Below, in pieces: positions 24,602 to 37,889 of a DNA stretch of 64,000 bases (position 1 is the first letter of the stretch; each line of letters begins with the position of its first letter). Position numbers and translations under genes: made by a program. The DNA comes from Pictodentalium vernedei (taxonomy: Eukaryota > Mollusca > Scaphopoda > Dentaliida > Dentaliidae), in the NCBI GenBank assembly GCA_031216915.1, contig CM062297.1, positions 534,524,971 through 534,588,970 on the forward strand. The letters run 5' to 3'. Under the pieces are notes generated by a model. The model searched no databases, was not told where the DNA came from, and saw only the letters and a program-made list of their open reading frames with translations.

Positions 24602-25045
24602 GTTATTTTTTTGCCATATTTGGACGTTACTACCTGTATTTTAGATATATTTTGAGCTATTACTTTTAGATTTCTAACATTGGTCAGAGATGCTAGGAGG
24701 GTGATGCACGACAAAATTTTTTGAAAAAAATTCAAGATGGCCAAAATCTTTTGAAAAAAAATTCAAGATGGCTGAATGACAGACTTTTTTGTTGTCATTT
24801 TTTTGCCATATTTGACGTTATTACCTGTATCTTAGACATGTTTCGAGCTATTACTTTCAGATTTCTAACATTGGTCAGAGATGCTAGGAGGATTTCTAAC
24901 ATTGGTCAGAGATGCTAGGAGGATGATGCATGTCACTTGGAGGATTTCTAACATTGGCCAGAGATGCTAGGAGGATGATACACATCAAAATTTTTTGGAA
25001 AAAAAATTTAGAATGGCCGAAGGACGACCATTTTCATTGATTTTT

Positions 25046-26970
25046 AGCTCAACTTTGGCGAAGCCAAATTTGAGCTTATGCCATGGCCCGTCGTCCGTCG
25101 TCCGTCTGTCCGTCAACAGTTGGATACGGCTCGGGCTAGAGGCCGTATTTATGAACCGATCTTTACGAAACTTCTTGGGTACCTTTGTTATGACCGTGGG
25201 ACGAGAACGAGTGTTTTTGGGTACGGTCCGAAATTCAAGATGGCTGCCAGCCGCCATTTTGTACCGACGATGCAGAAATCTATTTTTTGTACAGAACTTC
25301 CATATGAAAGCTCTGATTTGAATAATTTTTTGTATGAATGTTTAGTACCATGGGATACATCACATATAATACAGGTTTTTTTTCTCGTGCGTAAATTATG
25401 CAAATTAGACTAACTTTGATGTTTTTTGGTGTTATTTTCAGCACTGTAAGTGTAAATGCCAATACGGCTCGAGCTAGAGGCCGTATTTATGAATCGATCT
25501 TTACGAAACTCCTTGGATACCTTTGTTATCACCGTGGGACGAGAACAAGTGTTTTTGGGTCCGGTCCAAAATTCAAGATCGCCGATGGCAGCCAATTTGT
25601 ACAAAATTTGGTGCAATCAGATTTTTGCACAGAACTTCCATATGAAAGTGCTGATTTTGAATAATTTTTTGTGTGAATGTTTAGTACCATGGGATACATC
25701 ACATATAATATAGGTTTTTTTCTCGTGCAGAAATTATGCAAATTAGATGAACTTTGATTTTTTCAGTGCTACTTACACACAGTAAGTACACATGTCAATA
25801 CGGCTTGGGCTAGAGTCTGTATTTATGAACTGATCTTCACGAAACGTCTTGGGTACCCCTTTGTTATCACCTTGGGACGAGAACGAGTGTTTCTGAGTGC
25901 GGTCCAAAATTCAAGATGGCTGTCAGTGGCCATTTTGTACCGAAATTAGGTCTAATCAGTTTTTTGTCACAACTTCTATACAGCTCATATTTGTGAACTG
26001 ATCTTCACGAAACTTCTTGGGTACCTTTGTTTTCACCTTGGGACAGGAATGAGTTTGTTTTGGGATGCCTTCTATTCGGCTCAGGCTAGAGGCCGTATTT
26101 ATGAACCGATCTTTACGAAACTTCTTGGGTACCTTTGTTATCACCGTGGAATGAGACGAGTGTTTTTGGGTGTGGTCCGAAATTCAAGATGGCCACCAGC
26201 AGCCATTTTGTACCAAAATTAGTGCAATCACTCTTTTGTACAGAACTTCTGTATGAAAGTTCTGATTTAAATAAATTTTTGTATGAATGTTTAGTAACAT
26301 GGAATACATCACATATAGTACAGGTTTTTTTCTCGTGTAGAAATTATGCAAATTAGATGAACTTTGATTTATTCAGTGCTACTTATACACTGTAAGTGCA
26401 CATGTCAATACGGCTCGGGCTGGAGGCTGTATTTATGAACCGATCTTCACAAAACTTCTTGGGTACCTTTGTTATCTCCTTGGGACGAGAACGAGTGTTT
26501 CTGGGTGCAGTCCAGAATTCAAGATGGCTGCCAGTGGCCATTTTGTACCGAAATTAGGTCCAATCAGTTTTTTGTCACAACTTCTACACAGCTCATATTT
26601 GTGAACTGATCTTCACGAAACTTCTTGGGTACCTTTGTTTTCACCTTGGGACAGGAATGAGTGTGTTTTGGGGTGCCTTTGTTATCACTGTGCTATGAGA
26701 ACAAATATTTTGGGGTTCAGTCAGACCCACTCTGGGACTCAAAAATTTTTTTCTAGTTTAACATCTGACTGTCACCCACCTTTACAATACTTTACCTATA
26801 CATTTGTTACAGGTAACGGTCAGTATTTATGTACAGACCGTTACAGTACTGTATATGTACCTTTGTTATCAGGTCATTACCTAGATGTTTGTCATTGCTG
26901 TGTCACATACTATACATGTACATGTCTTTGTCTTGACAAGTTGAGCTACAGTGTAATTGACACTTTCATT
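25046..26970 (+). mobile_element. Family D element (D2)
   Basis: Same ends and core as D1, beginning AGCTCAACTTTGGCGAAG and ending AAGTTGAGCTACAGTG, TAATTGACACT and TTCATT. Family A copy A2 starts three bases after its last base, a head-to-tail junction. Confidence 0.7.
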
Positions 26971-27047
26971 TTTAGCTCACCTGGCCTAAAAGGCCATGTG
27001 AGCTTTTCTCATCACTTGGCATCCGTCGTCATCCGTTGGTCGTCGTC

Positions 27048-27078
<31 letters not shown>

Positions 27079-28177
27079 TGTAACCGCTGAGCCGGTGTGA
27101 ACCAAACTTGGCAGGAGGTCCTCTACAAACGATCCTCATTTTGTTCCCGTCGGATGAAAAACATGGCTTCCAGAGGCATTCTTTGATTCTGGTTGGTGGA
27201 TTTTCAAAAATCTTCTCCTCTGAAATTGCCAGGCCAAATGTTTTGAAACTTCACATAAATGATGACTGGGACCCCCTCTACCAACGATCCTCATTTAATG
27301 TTGATTGGGTTACAAACATGGCCACAGTTGCGGCTTATAGTTACTGTAGAAACCCTATGGGAAATCACATTTTCCTCTTCTTCTCTGGAAAAACCGAGGC
27401 GACGTGAAAACAAACCTGGCAGGGATAGTCTATGGGAGGTCCTCTACAAATGATCCTCATTTTGTTCCCGTGGGTTGAAAAACATGGCTGCCAAAGGCAT
27501 TCTTTGAATCTGATTGGTAGATTTTCAAAAATCTTCTCCTCTGAAACTGCCAGGCAAAATGTTTTGATACTTCACATAAATGATGACTGGGCCCCCCTCT
27601 ACCAACGATCCTCATTTAATGTTGATCGGGTTGCAAACATGGCCACAATTGCGGCTTATAGTTACTATAGAAACCCTATGGGAAATCACATTTTCATCTT
27701 CTCTGAAACTACTGTGCCGACGTGAACCAAACCTGGCAGGGATGGTCTATGGGAGGTCCTCTACAAACGATCCTCATTTTGTTCCCGTGGGTTGAAAAAC
27801 ATGGCTGCCAGAGGCATTCTTTGATTCTGGTAGGTGGATTTTCAAAAATTTTCTCCTCTGAAACTGCCGGGCCAAATGTTTTGATACTTCACATAAGTAA
27901 TGACTGAGCCCCCCTCTACCAACGATCCTCATTTTAATGTTGATCGGGTTGTAAACATGGCCACAATTGCAGCTTATAGTTACTATAGAAACCCTATGGG
28001 AAATCACATTTTCATCTTCTTCTCTGAAACTACTGAGCCGACTTGAACCACACTTTGCAGGAATGGTCTATGAGAGGATGGAAATATGTGGCCACCAGAG
28101 GCTATATTCTAATGCTTAACCCAATGCCCTTCCTTTCTTCACAAAAGATCGGTACTGTCAGCAAAATACTTGTTTTT

Positions 28178-30036
28178 AGCTTAACTTGACATAGTCAAGA
28201 TAAGCTATTGCCATCACGCGTGCGGAAGTCTGTTAGTCTGTGAGTCTGTTTGTCTGTGACCTCTGTTCACATTTTCCTTTAGCACGGGCTACACCCCGCA
28301 GTTCTTGTCTGATCGTCACGAAATTTCATATGCAGGTTTGGGGTCACGTCTAGATGAGAACGACCCCTTTTGGTTGCGATCGGGCAACCGGTATGGCTGC
28401 CCGAGCCCAAAATCCGAAAACCATTAGCACAGTCTACAGGTCGTATTTATGAAGGGATTTCATTGTAACTTGGTAGGATGCCTCTGTATAGTGCCTAGAT
28501 GAGAACGTCCCCTTTTGGGCATGATCTATCAACCGTGATGGCTGCCCAAGCCCGAAACCCAAAAACTTTTAGCACAGTCTGCAGGTCATGTTTAATGTGG
28601 AGGGATTTCATTGTAACTTGGTAGGATGACTCCTTATGATGTCTAGATGCGAATTTCCCCATTTGAGCATGATCTGCCGACCTTGACGACTGCCCAAGCC
28701 CAAAACCCGAAAACCTTTAGCACAGTCTACAGGTCATATTTATTGAGGAATTTCATTGTAACTTGGTGGGTTGACTTCATACAATGTCTAGATGAGAAAG
28801 TCCCCCTTTGGACGTGATTGGGCAACTGTGACGGCTACAGGAGCCCGAAGCCCGAAAACCTTTAGCATAGGCGAAAGGTCATATTTTTGGAAGGATTTCA
28901 TTGTAACCTGTTAGGTTGACTCCATAGATGATGACATCCCCTTTCGGTCGTGATTGGTCAGTTGTGATGGCTACAAGTGCCCGAAGCCCGAAAACCTTGA
29001 GCACAGTCTACAGGTCATATTTATGAAGGGATTTCATTGTAACTTCTTAGGATCACTCCAGATGATGCTCAGATGAGATTGTCCCCTATGGTTGCGATCA
29101 TTCACCCATGATGGCTGCCCGAGCCCGAAGCCCGAAAACCTTTAGCACAGTCTACAGGTCATATTTATGAAGGGATTTCATTGTAACTTGGTAGGTTAAC
29201 TTCATATAATGTCTAGATGAGAACGTGCGATCATTCACCCATGATGGCTGCCCGAGCCCGAAGCCCAAAAACCTTTAGCACAGTTTACAGGTCATATTTA
29301 TGAAGGGATTTCATTGTAACTTGGTAGGTTAACTTCATATAATGTCTAGATGAGAACGTCCCCTTTTGGACATGATTGGGCAACTGAGACGGCTAAAGGT
29401 GCCCGAAGCCCGAAAACCTTTAGCACAGTCTACAGGTCATATTTATGAGGGGATTTCATTGTAACTTGGTAGGATGACTCCAAATAATGTCTAGATGAGA
29501 ACGTCCCCTTTTGATCGCGATCATTCTGCCTTGATGGGTGCCCGAGCCCAAAAACCTTTAGCATAGGTAAAAGGTCATATTTATGGAAGGATTTCATTGT
29601 AACCTATTAGGTTGACTCCATATAATGCCTAGATGATGACATCCCCATTTGGTCGTAATTGGTCAGCTGTGTTGGCTACAGGTGCCCGAAGCCCGAAAAC
29701 CTTGAACACAGTCTACAGGTCATATTTATGAAGGGATTTCATTGTAACTTCGCAGGATCACTCCAGATGATGCCCAGATGAGATTGTCCCCTTTGGTTGC
29801 GATCATTCAACCATGATGGCTGCCCGAGCCCGAAGCCCGAAAACCTTTAGCACAGTCTAAGGTCATATTTATGAAGGGATTTCATTGTAACTTGGTAGGT
29901 TGACTTCATGTAATGTCTAGATGAGAACGTCCCATTTTGGCCGTGATCATTCAGCCTTGATGGGTGCCCGAGCCCAAAAACCTTTAGCATAGGCAAAAGG
30001 TTATATTTATAGAAGGTCATATTTATGGAGAGATTT
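28178..30036 (+). mobile_element. Family B element (B3), 3'-truncated
   Basis: The AGCTTAACTTGACATAG start is inserted in a T run of A2 after 'GCAAAATACTTG'. About twelve 150-bp units follow, then the array stops without the B tail or terminal hairpin. Confidence 0.65.
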
Positions 30037-30680
30037 CCCCCCAATTAGGCATTTTTTTTTTTTTTTTATTTCCCCCTATATGCATTTTGAACTATTTACA
30101 GTCACTACATGCAGAACCTTTTTTTTGCTTTTTGTCAAAAATGCTTTTTTACAGTTTGGGTTAAAGTTTGTGGTTAAAAATCCAGAGAGAAATTATCTCC
30201 CCCCCCCCCCCCCCCTCCCATTTAGGCATTTTTTTTTTCTTTCCTGGAATATGCATTTTGAACTATTTACTGTCATTAAATGCGGAACCTTTTTTTAAAC
30301 TCACATATCCCCACCCCCCCACCCCCCCCCACCCCCACCCCCAACCCCCCGGGGGGCCAATTAGGCACTTTTTTTTTATTTTGTCAAAAATGCTTTTTTT
30401 ACAGTTTTGGTTAAAGTTTGTGGTTAAAAGCCCAGACAAACACCACCACCCACCCCCACCCCCATCCCCATGGTGCCAGTTAGGTTTTTGTTTTCTCTGC
30501 TCAAAATGCATTCTGAAGGATCTAGACTGACCACAAGAGGAAAAAAAAGGACTCCCCTAACACACCCCCCCACCCCTCACCCTCACCCCCCCCCCCCCCC
30601 CCCCCCCTCACCCCCACCCCACCCCACCTCCTCCTCAACCAGGGTCATTCATGCAATATTTTTTCTTTGGTACAAAATGC
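30037..30680. repeat. C-rich tandem array (family K)
   Basis: Three or four units of about 150-180 bp carry 'TTAGGCATTTTTTTT', 'ATGCATTTTGAACTATTTAC' and 'GGTTAAAGTTTGTGGTTAAAA', separated by poly-C and CCCCA tracts (for example 30197-30216, 30308-30351, 30580-30607). Proline-rich open frames here are translations of these tracts. Confidence 0.6.
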
Positions 30681-30686
30681 ATTTTT

Positions 30687-30992
30687 AGCCTGACTGTTTA
30701 TAGTCAGGGCTATAGTCATGACTTTCGTCCGTCTATTTGTCGGTCCATACATCTGTCTGCAAAGTCCTTATTGAACAAGCTCATCAAACTTGTTTCATTA
30801 ATAGGTCATGAGGTATGTTTTGGAGTAGAGAAATGAAAAAAATAAAATTTGTATAGAAAAACAATGTATAACATGAGTGCAGATATGGCAGATTCGTAAG
30901 GTAAACAGTTAACAAAAAATGGCTCCGACTATTTTGTGTCTAAGCATTGCCATTGCTGGGACAGTCGGGCTGCATGCGTGACATCACTCTAG
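30687..30992 (+). mobile_element. Small element (family J) nested before A2 resumes
   Basis: It starts AGCCTGACTG folding with CAGTCAGGGCT, then a CCGTCTATTTGTCGGTCC stretch. The 3' side has ACAGTCGGGCT (complement of the start), a GTGA-CA-TCAC hairpin and TCTAG. The flanking TTTTTTGTTGAAACAG continues A2. It has no tandem core. Confidence 0.6.
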
Positions 30993-31446
30993 TTTTTTGT
31001 TGAAACAGAATTAAAAAATGTGTGCATTTTCAAGAAAATCTTCTTTGAAACTACAAGGCCAAGTGGTTTGAAAACTTAGTGTGACTGATGACTGATGACT
31101 GTAACCCCCTCTACCAATGATCCTCATTTTAATCTTCATCAGGTTGCAATTATGACTGCAATTGTCGCTTATAGTTACTATAGAAACCCTATGGGAAATC
31201 ACATTTTTATCATCTTCACTGAAAGTACTGAGCCAATTTGAACCAAACTTGGCAAGCATTGTCTATGAGAGGTTCACTACAACTGTTACTCATTTTATTC
31301 TTGTTCCGTGAAAAAACGTCGCCAGAAGCATTCTTTGATTCTGATGAGTCAGTTTTGAAAACCCTTCTCCTCTGAAACCACTGGGCCAAATGTTTTGATA
31401 TTTTGCATGGTTGATAACTGGGACACCCTCCATGACATTCCTCATT

Positions 31447-34042
31447 AGCTTAACTTGAAATAATCAAGATAAGCTATTGCCATCACGTGTGCGGAAGTCT
31501 GTTAGTCTGTGAGTCTGTTAGTCTGTGACGTCTGTTCACATTTTCCTTTAGCACGGGCTACACCCCGCAGTTCTTGTCTGATCATCACAAAATTTCATAT
31601 GCAGTTGTGGGGTCATGTCTAGATGAGAACGTCCCCTTTTGGTCATGATCGGGCAACCGGTATGGCTGCCCGAGCCCAAAACCCGAAAACCATTAGCACA
31701 GTCTACTGGTCATATTTATGAAGGGATTTCATTGTAACTTGGTAGGATGCCTCTGTATAATGCCTAGATGAGAACGTCCCCTTTTGGGCATGATCTATCA
31801 ACTGTGATGGCTGCCCAAGCCCGAAACCCAAAAACTTTTAGCACAGTCTGCAGGTCATGTTTAATGTGGAGGGATTTCATTGTAACTTGGTAGGATGACT
31901 CCTTATGATGTCTAGATGAGAATTTCCCCATTTGGGCATGATCTGCCAACCGTGACGACTGCCCGAGCCCAAAACCCGAAAACCTTTACCACAGTCTACA
32001 GGTCATATTTATTGAGGAATTTCATTGTAACTTGGTGTGTTGACTTCATACAATGTCTAGATGCGAAAGTCACCTTTTGGGCATGATTGGGCAACTGTGA
32101 CGGCTACAGGGGCCCAAAGCCCCAAAACCTTTAGCACAGTCTAGAGGTCATATTTATGAAGGGATTTCATTGTAACTTGGTAGGATGACTCCAAATAATG
32201 TCTAGATGAGAACGTCCCATTTTGATCGCGATCATATAGCCTTGATGGGTGCCCGAGCCCAAAAACCTTTAGCATAGGCAAAAGGTCATATTTATGGAAG
32301 GATTTCATTGTAACCTGTTAGGTTGACTCCATGTAATGCCTAGATGATGACATCTCCTTTTGGTCGTGATTGCTCAGTTGTGATGGCTACTAGTGCCCGA
32401 AGCCTGAAAACCTTGAGCACAGTCTACAGGTCATATTTATGAAGGGATTTCATTGTAACTTGGTAGGTTAACTTCATATAATGTCTATAGAAGGATATGA
32501 ACGTCAACTGTGATGGCTACAGGTGCCCGAAGCCCAAAAACCTTGAGCACAGTCTACAGGTCATATTTATGAAGGAATTTCATTGTAACTTCGCAGGATC
32601 ACTCCAGATGATGCCCAGATGAGATTGTCCCCTTTGGTTGCGATCATTCAACCATGATGGCTGCCCGAACCCGAAGCCCGAAAACCTTTAGCACAGTCTA
32701 CAGGTCATATTTATGAAGGGGTTTCATTGTAACTTGGTAGGTTAACTTCATATAATGTCTAGATGAGAACGTCCCCTGTTGGACATGATTGGGCTACTGT
32801 GACGGCTAAAGGTGCCCGAAGCCTGAAAACCTTTAGCACAGTCTTCAGGTCATATTTATGAGGGGATTTCATTGTAACTTGGTCGGATGACTCCAAATAA
32901 TGTCTAGATGAGAACATCCCATTTTGATCGCGATCATTCAGCCTTGATGGGTGCCCAAGCCCAAAAACCTTTAGTATAGGTAAAAGGTCATATTTATGGA
33001 AGGATTTCATTGTAACCTATTAGGTTGACTCCATATAATGCCTAGATGATGACATCCCCTTTTGGTCGTGATTGGTCAGCTGTGATGGCTACAAGAGCCT
33101 GAAGCCCAAAAACCTTGAGCACAGTCTACAGGTCATATTTATGAAGGGATTTCATTGTAACTTCGTAGGATCACTCCAGATGATGCCCAGATGAGATTGT
33201 CCCCTTTGGTTGCGATCATTCAACCATGATGGCTGCCCGAGCCCGAATCCCAAAAACCTTTAGTACAGTCTACAGGTCATATTTATGAAGGGATTTCATT
33301 GTAACTTGGTAGGTTGACTTCATATAATGTCTAGATGAGAACGTCCCCTTTTGGATACGATTGGGCAACTGTGACGGCTTCAGGGGCCCAAAGCCCGAAA
33401 ACCTTTAGAACAGTCTACAGGTCATAATTTTGAAGGGATTTCATTGTAGCTTGGTAGGATGATTCCAAATAGTGTCCAGATGAGAATTCCCCTTTTGGTT
33501 GCGATCATTCAACCATGATGGCTGCCAGAGCCCAAAGCCCAAAAACCTTTAGCACAGTCTACAGGTCATATTTATTAAGGGATTTCATTGTAACTTGGTA
33601 GATTGACTTCATTTAATGTCTAGATGAGAACGTCCCCTTTGGACGCAATTAGGAAACTGACGGCTACAGGGGCCCGAAGCCCGAAAACCTTTAGCACAGT
33701 CTACTGGCCATATTTATGAGGGGATTTTAATGTAACTTGATAGGATGACTCATTTTGGAATAATTTCACTGTAACTTGGTAACTTTTGTTGATATACTTT
33801 AACTATGAGGGCCACATACATTAACTGTGAGGTCATATTAACCCACCCCTCAGCTCTTTAGTACAGTGTACACCTCATATTATTTTTTATCATAAACATA
33901 GCACACAGGGAACAGAAATGAACATATTCCCAATTATCACAATTCTTGTCTTATTTCATAATCCTTTCATAAACATTGAACATTATCCTTTTCATCAAAC
34001 ACAACACACAAGTTAAGCTACAGTGTCACTGACACTTTCATT
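31447..34042 (+). mobile_element. Family B element (B4), complete, with clean empty site
   Basis: Exact ends come from comparison with A1. A1 reads CCTCATTTTAATGTTG (2232-2247), and A2 reads CCTCATT then B4 then TTAATTTTG. B4 starts AGCTTAACTTGAAATAA and ends AAGTTAAGCTACAG, TGTCACTGACACT and TTCATT. About fifteen 150-bp units make the core. Confidence 0.8.
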
Positions 34043-34414
34043 TTAATTTTGATTGTATTGCAAACATGGCCACAATTACGGTTTATTGTTACTATAGAAA
34101 AAAACCTATGGGAAATCACATTTTCATCTTCTCTCTGGAACTACTGAGCTGATGGAACCAAAACTTGGCAAGAATGGTCTATAGGAGGCCCTCTACAAAC
34201 GATCCTCTTTTTGTTCCCATTGGTTGGAAAATATGGCCACCAGAGACATTCTATGATTCTGTTTGATGGATTCAAATGTTTTGAAACTTCACGTGATTGA
34301 AGACTGGGACACCTTCTACCAATGATCCTCATGTAATGTTGATGTAATGTTGCAAACATGGCCACAATTGCAGCTCATAGTTACCATGGAAAGCCTATGG
34401 GAAATCACATTTTT

Positions 34415-36125
34415 AGCTTAACTTGACAAAGTCAAGATAAGCTATTGCCATCACGCGTGCGGAAGTCTGTTAGTCTGTGAGTCTGTTAGTCTGTGAGTTT
34501 GTTCACTTTTTCCTTTAGCACAGGCTACACCCAGCAGTTATTGTCTGATCATCACGAAATTTCATATGCAGGTTTGGGGTCATGTCTAGATGAGAACGTC
34601 CCCTTTTGGTCACGATCGGGCAACCGGTATGGCTGCCCGAGCCCAAAACCCGAAAACCATTAGCACAGTCTACAGGTCGTATTTATGAAGGGATTTTATT
34701 GTAACTTGGTAGGTTGCCTCTGTATAATGCCTAGATGAGAACGTCCACTTTTGGTCATGATCTGTCAACCGTGATGGCTGCCCAAGCCCAAAACCCAAAA
34801 TTTTTTAGCACAGTCTGCAGGTCATATTTAATATGGAGGGATTTCATTGTAACTTGGTAGGATGACTCCTTATGATGTCTAGATGAGAAATTCCCCATTT
34901 GGCGCGATCTGTCAACTGTGATGACTGCCCGAGCCCAAAACCCGAAAACCTTTAGCACAGTCTATAGGTCATATTTATGGAGGGATTTCATTGTAACTTG
35001 GTAGGTTGACTTCATATAATGTCTGGATGAGAACGTCCCCTTTTGGACATGATTAGGCAACTGTGACGGCTACAGGAGCCCGAAGCCCCAAAACCTTTAG
35101 CACAGTCTACAGGTCATATTTATGAAGGAATTTTATTGTAACTTGGTAGGATGACTCCAAATAATGTCTAGATGAGAACGTCCCCTTTTGGTCGTGATTG
35201 GTCAACTGTGATGGCTACAGGTGCCCGAAGCCCGAAAACCTTGAGCACAGTCTACAGGTCATATTTATGAAGGGATTTCATTGTAACTTTGTAGGATCAC
35301 TCCAGATGATGCCCAGATGAGAATTATCCTTTTGGTTGCGATCATTCAGCCATGATGGTTGCCCGAGCCCGAAGCCCGAAAACCTTTAGCACAGTTTACA
35401 GGTCATATTTATGAAGGGATTTCATTGTAACTTGGTAGGATGACTCCAAATAATGTCTAGATGAGAACGTCCCCTTTTGGTCGTGATCATTCAGCCTTGA
35501 TGGCTGCCCGACCCAAAAACCCCAAAACCTTTAGCATAGTCTATAGGTCATATTTATGGAAGGATTTCATTGTAACCTGTTAGTTTGACTCCATATATTG
35601 CCTAGATGTTGACTTCCCCTTTTGGTTGTGATTGTTCAGCTGTGACAGCTTCAGGGTCCCGAAGCCTGAAAACCTTGAGCACAGTCTACAGGTCATATTT
35701 ATGAAGGGATTTCATTGTAACTTCGTAGGATCACTCAAAATGATGCCCAGGTGAGAATGTCCCCTTTTGGTTGCGATCATTCAACCATGATGGCTGCCCA
35801 AGCCCAAAGCCCAAAAACCTTTAGCACAGTCTACAGGTCATATTTATGAAGGGATTTCATTGTAACTTGGTAGGTGGACTTCATATAATGTCTAGATGAG
35901 AGCGTCCCCTTTTGGACGCAATTGGGAAACTGACGGCTACAGGGGCCCGAAGCCTGAAAACCTTTAGCACAGTCTACGGGCCATATTTATGGAGGTTTTT
36001 CAATGTAACTTGATAGGATAACTCATTTTGGAAAAATTTCACTGTAACTTGGTAACTTTCGTTGATATACTTTAACTGTGATGGCCACATGCATTAACTG
36101 TGAGGTCATATTAACCCACCCCTCA
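34415..36125 (+). mobile_element. Family B element (B5), 3'-truncated
   Basis: It starts AGCTTAACTTGACAAAG in a T run of A2 ('GGAAATCACATTTTT'). The core reaches 36060 and the first part of the B tail ('TTAACCCACCCCTCAGC') is present. The sequence then changes to family G without the B terminal hairpin. Confidence 0.65.
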
Positions 36126-36971
36126 GCCCTTCATATGTAGGTTGGCCTTCATGAGAGGAAGAACCCTATATATTTTGGACTCCCAAGGTCAAAGGCCAAG
36201 TTCACAGTGACCCTGAACATAGTAAATCAAAAACAATTAGTTTCCAGATGATAACTTTATAATGGTTCGACCCACTTTCATGAAACTTCATAGGTAGGTT
36301 GGCATCAGTGAGAGGAAGAACCCTATTTATTTTGTACTCGCTAGGTGAAAGGTCAAGGTCACAGTGACCTTCAACATAGTAAAATTGTAAACAATTGGTT
36401 TCCGGATGATAACTTGATAATGGTTTGACCCACATTCATGAAGCTTCATAGGTAGGTTGGCCCAGGTGAGTGGAAGACCCCTATTTATTTTGGACTTGCT
36501 AGGTCAAACATCAAGGTCACAGTGACCGTGAACATAATAAATTCTAAACAATTTGTTTCCAGATGATAATTTGACAATGGTTCCACCCACATTCATGAAA
36601 CTTCATAGGTAGGTTGGCATTGGTGCAAGAAAGAGCCCTATTTATTTTGGAATCACTAGGTCAAAGGTCAAGGTCACATTGACTCTTCACATAGTAAATT
36701 ATAAACAACTGGTTTCCAGACGGAAAGTTGATAATGATTAAACCCACTCTTGTGCTGTCATAACTCTACATTGGATTGGTGATCCTATCGGCATTTTTCA
36801 TTACAGTTATGGGACTTAATTTTTTTTTACGAATTCTGAACTTATTACCATTAGAACTTTAACAAAGATTCCAGATTTGACAGCTGGCATATGCTATCCA
36901 AGTTATGGACATACAGCACACTCTGATTGCCACCACAACTCGATGCCTGCATCTCCGATGCACACCTCTTG
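36126..36971 (+). mobile_element. Family G array with hairpin 3' end
   Basis: Units of about 160 bp carry 'CATAGGTAGGTTGGCAT', 'AGGTCAAGGTCACAGTGACC' and 'TTGGTTTCCAGATGATAAC'. The 3' end has TGCAT-CTCCG-ATGCA and CTCTTG. The 5' end is not seen. The motif GGTTTCCGGATGATAACTTTA links it to the array at 51671. Confidence 0.6.
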
Positions 36972-37181
36972 TTTATCTAATAATGCCCAATTATTGCTAA
37001 AATAATGCACAATTGTTCTTCATGGCAGTCATTTATTTTAATGGCTGAAAGTTAAAATTAGAAACTATGTGTATTTATCAGGAATTATGTTACAGGATTC
37101 ATTTACTTCCGATAACTTTGAGTAACTTCGTTTACATCTTAACAGTGTCATGGTTTCTGAAATTTTGTCTGCAATGCTTTT

Positions 37182-37773
37182 ATGCCCCTGAAAAAAGTTT
37201 TTGGAGGTATATAGTGTTTGTCATTTCCGTCCATCAGTCTGTCTGTTAGTCTGTCTTTCAGTCAGGAAGATTTTTCTGTCAGCTACATAACTCTGAGATG
37301 CTCTGTTGGATTTCACTGAAACCTGGCATATATGTTGCTTATGGGGAGATGATGTGTCGCACACAATTTTTTTTTCTGTTAGATGGAGGCCAAGGTCACA
37401 GGTCAAGGTCAACTGTCTGTCAGGAAGATTTTCATGTCGGCTTCATAACTTTGAGATGCTTCGTTGGATTTTGTTGAAACCTGGCATACATTTTGCTTAT
37501 GCGGAGGCGATGTGTCACACATAAAAAAAAATTGTTGTTTTATGGAGGTCAAGGTCACAGATCAAGGTCAGATGTCTGTCAGGAAGATTTTTGTGTCTGC
37601 TCCATAACTCTGAGATGCTTTGTTGAATTTTGTTGAAACTTGGCATACATGTTGCTTATGGGGAGACGATGTGTCTCGCATAAAATCTTTTTTTGTTTGG
37701 TGGAGGCCAAGGTCACAGATCAAGGTCATTGCCACATTGGGGGGCCTAGTCACTTCCGAGTGACAATCTCTTG
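37182..37773 (+). mobile_element. Family F element (F2) with tandem core
   Basis: It starts ATGCCCCTGAAAAAAG, then a GTCTGTCTGTTAGTCTG stretch. Three units of about 160 bp follow ('CAGGAAGATTTTTCTGTC', 'GAAACCTGGCATACATG', 'GGTCACAGATCAAGGTCA'). The 3' end has GGGGCC, the hairpin GTCACT-TCCG-AGTGAC and CTCTTG. Confidence 0.65.
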
Positions 37774-37889
37774 TTAATTACGGATTTATGTGATTTTGCA
37801 TTGCTTCTCATGGCTTACACTTTGTATAGAGTGGGTTTTTTTTACATGCTCCTTCACGTACGAGCAAAATCTGAGAGTCAGTATTTTTT

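Larger units (their letters stand above)
19774..25045 (+). mobile_element. Family E tandem array element, split by C1 and D1
   Basis: It opens AGTTCCCCACGG with TTGGGGACTA folding back, then a (GTCTGTCC) stretch. Units of about 160-170 bp carry 'TTACCACCTGTATCTTAGA', 'GGAGGATGATGCATG' and 'TTCAAGATGGCCGAATGGC'. Array pieces are 19774-19983, 22250-23081 and 24602-25045, separated by complete C1 and D1 elements. No matching 3' terminus was found; the array runs into D2 at 25046. Confidence 0.6.
26974..34414 (+). mobile_element. Family A element (A2), split by several insertions
   Basis: The 5' 1.2 kb (26974-28177) closely follows A1, with about three 315-bp units. It resumes at 30993-31446 and 34043-34414 with the second A array. 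The gaps hold B3, a C-rich array, J1 and B4; the last piece meets B5. The A-type 3' hairpin terminus is not found, so the 3' end is lost or lies beyond a rearrangement. Comparison with A1 gives clean empty sites for its insertions. Confidence 0.7.

Noticed and set aside
23064..26356. Many overlapping frames of 60-134 codons on both strands
   Set aside because: They follow the family D unit period on both strands and reappear in D3; repeat translations, not genes.
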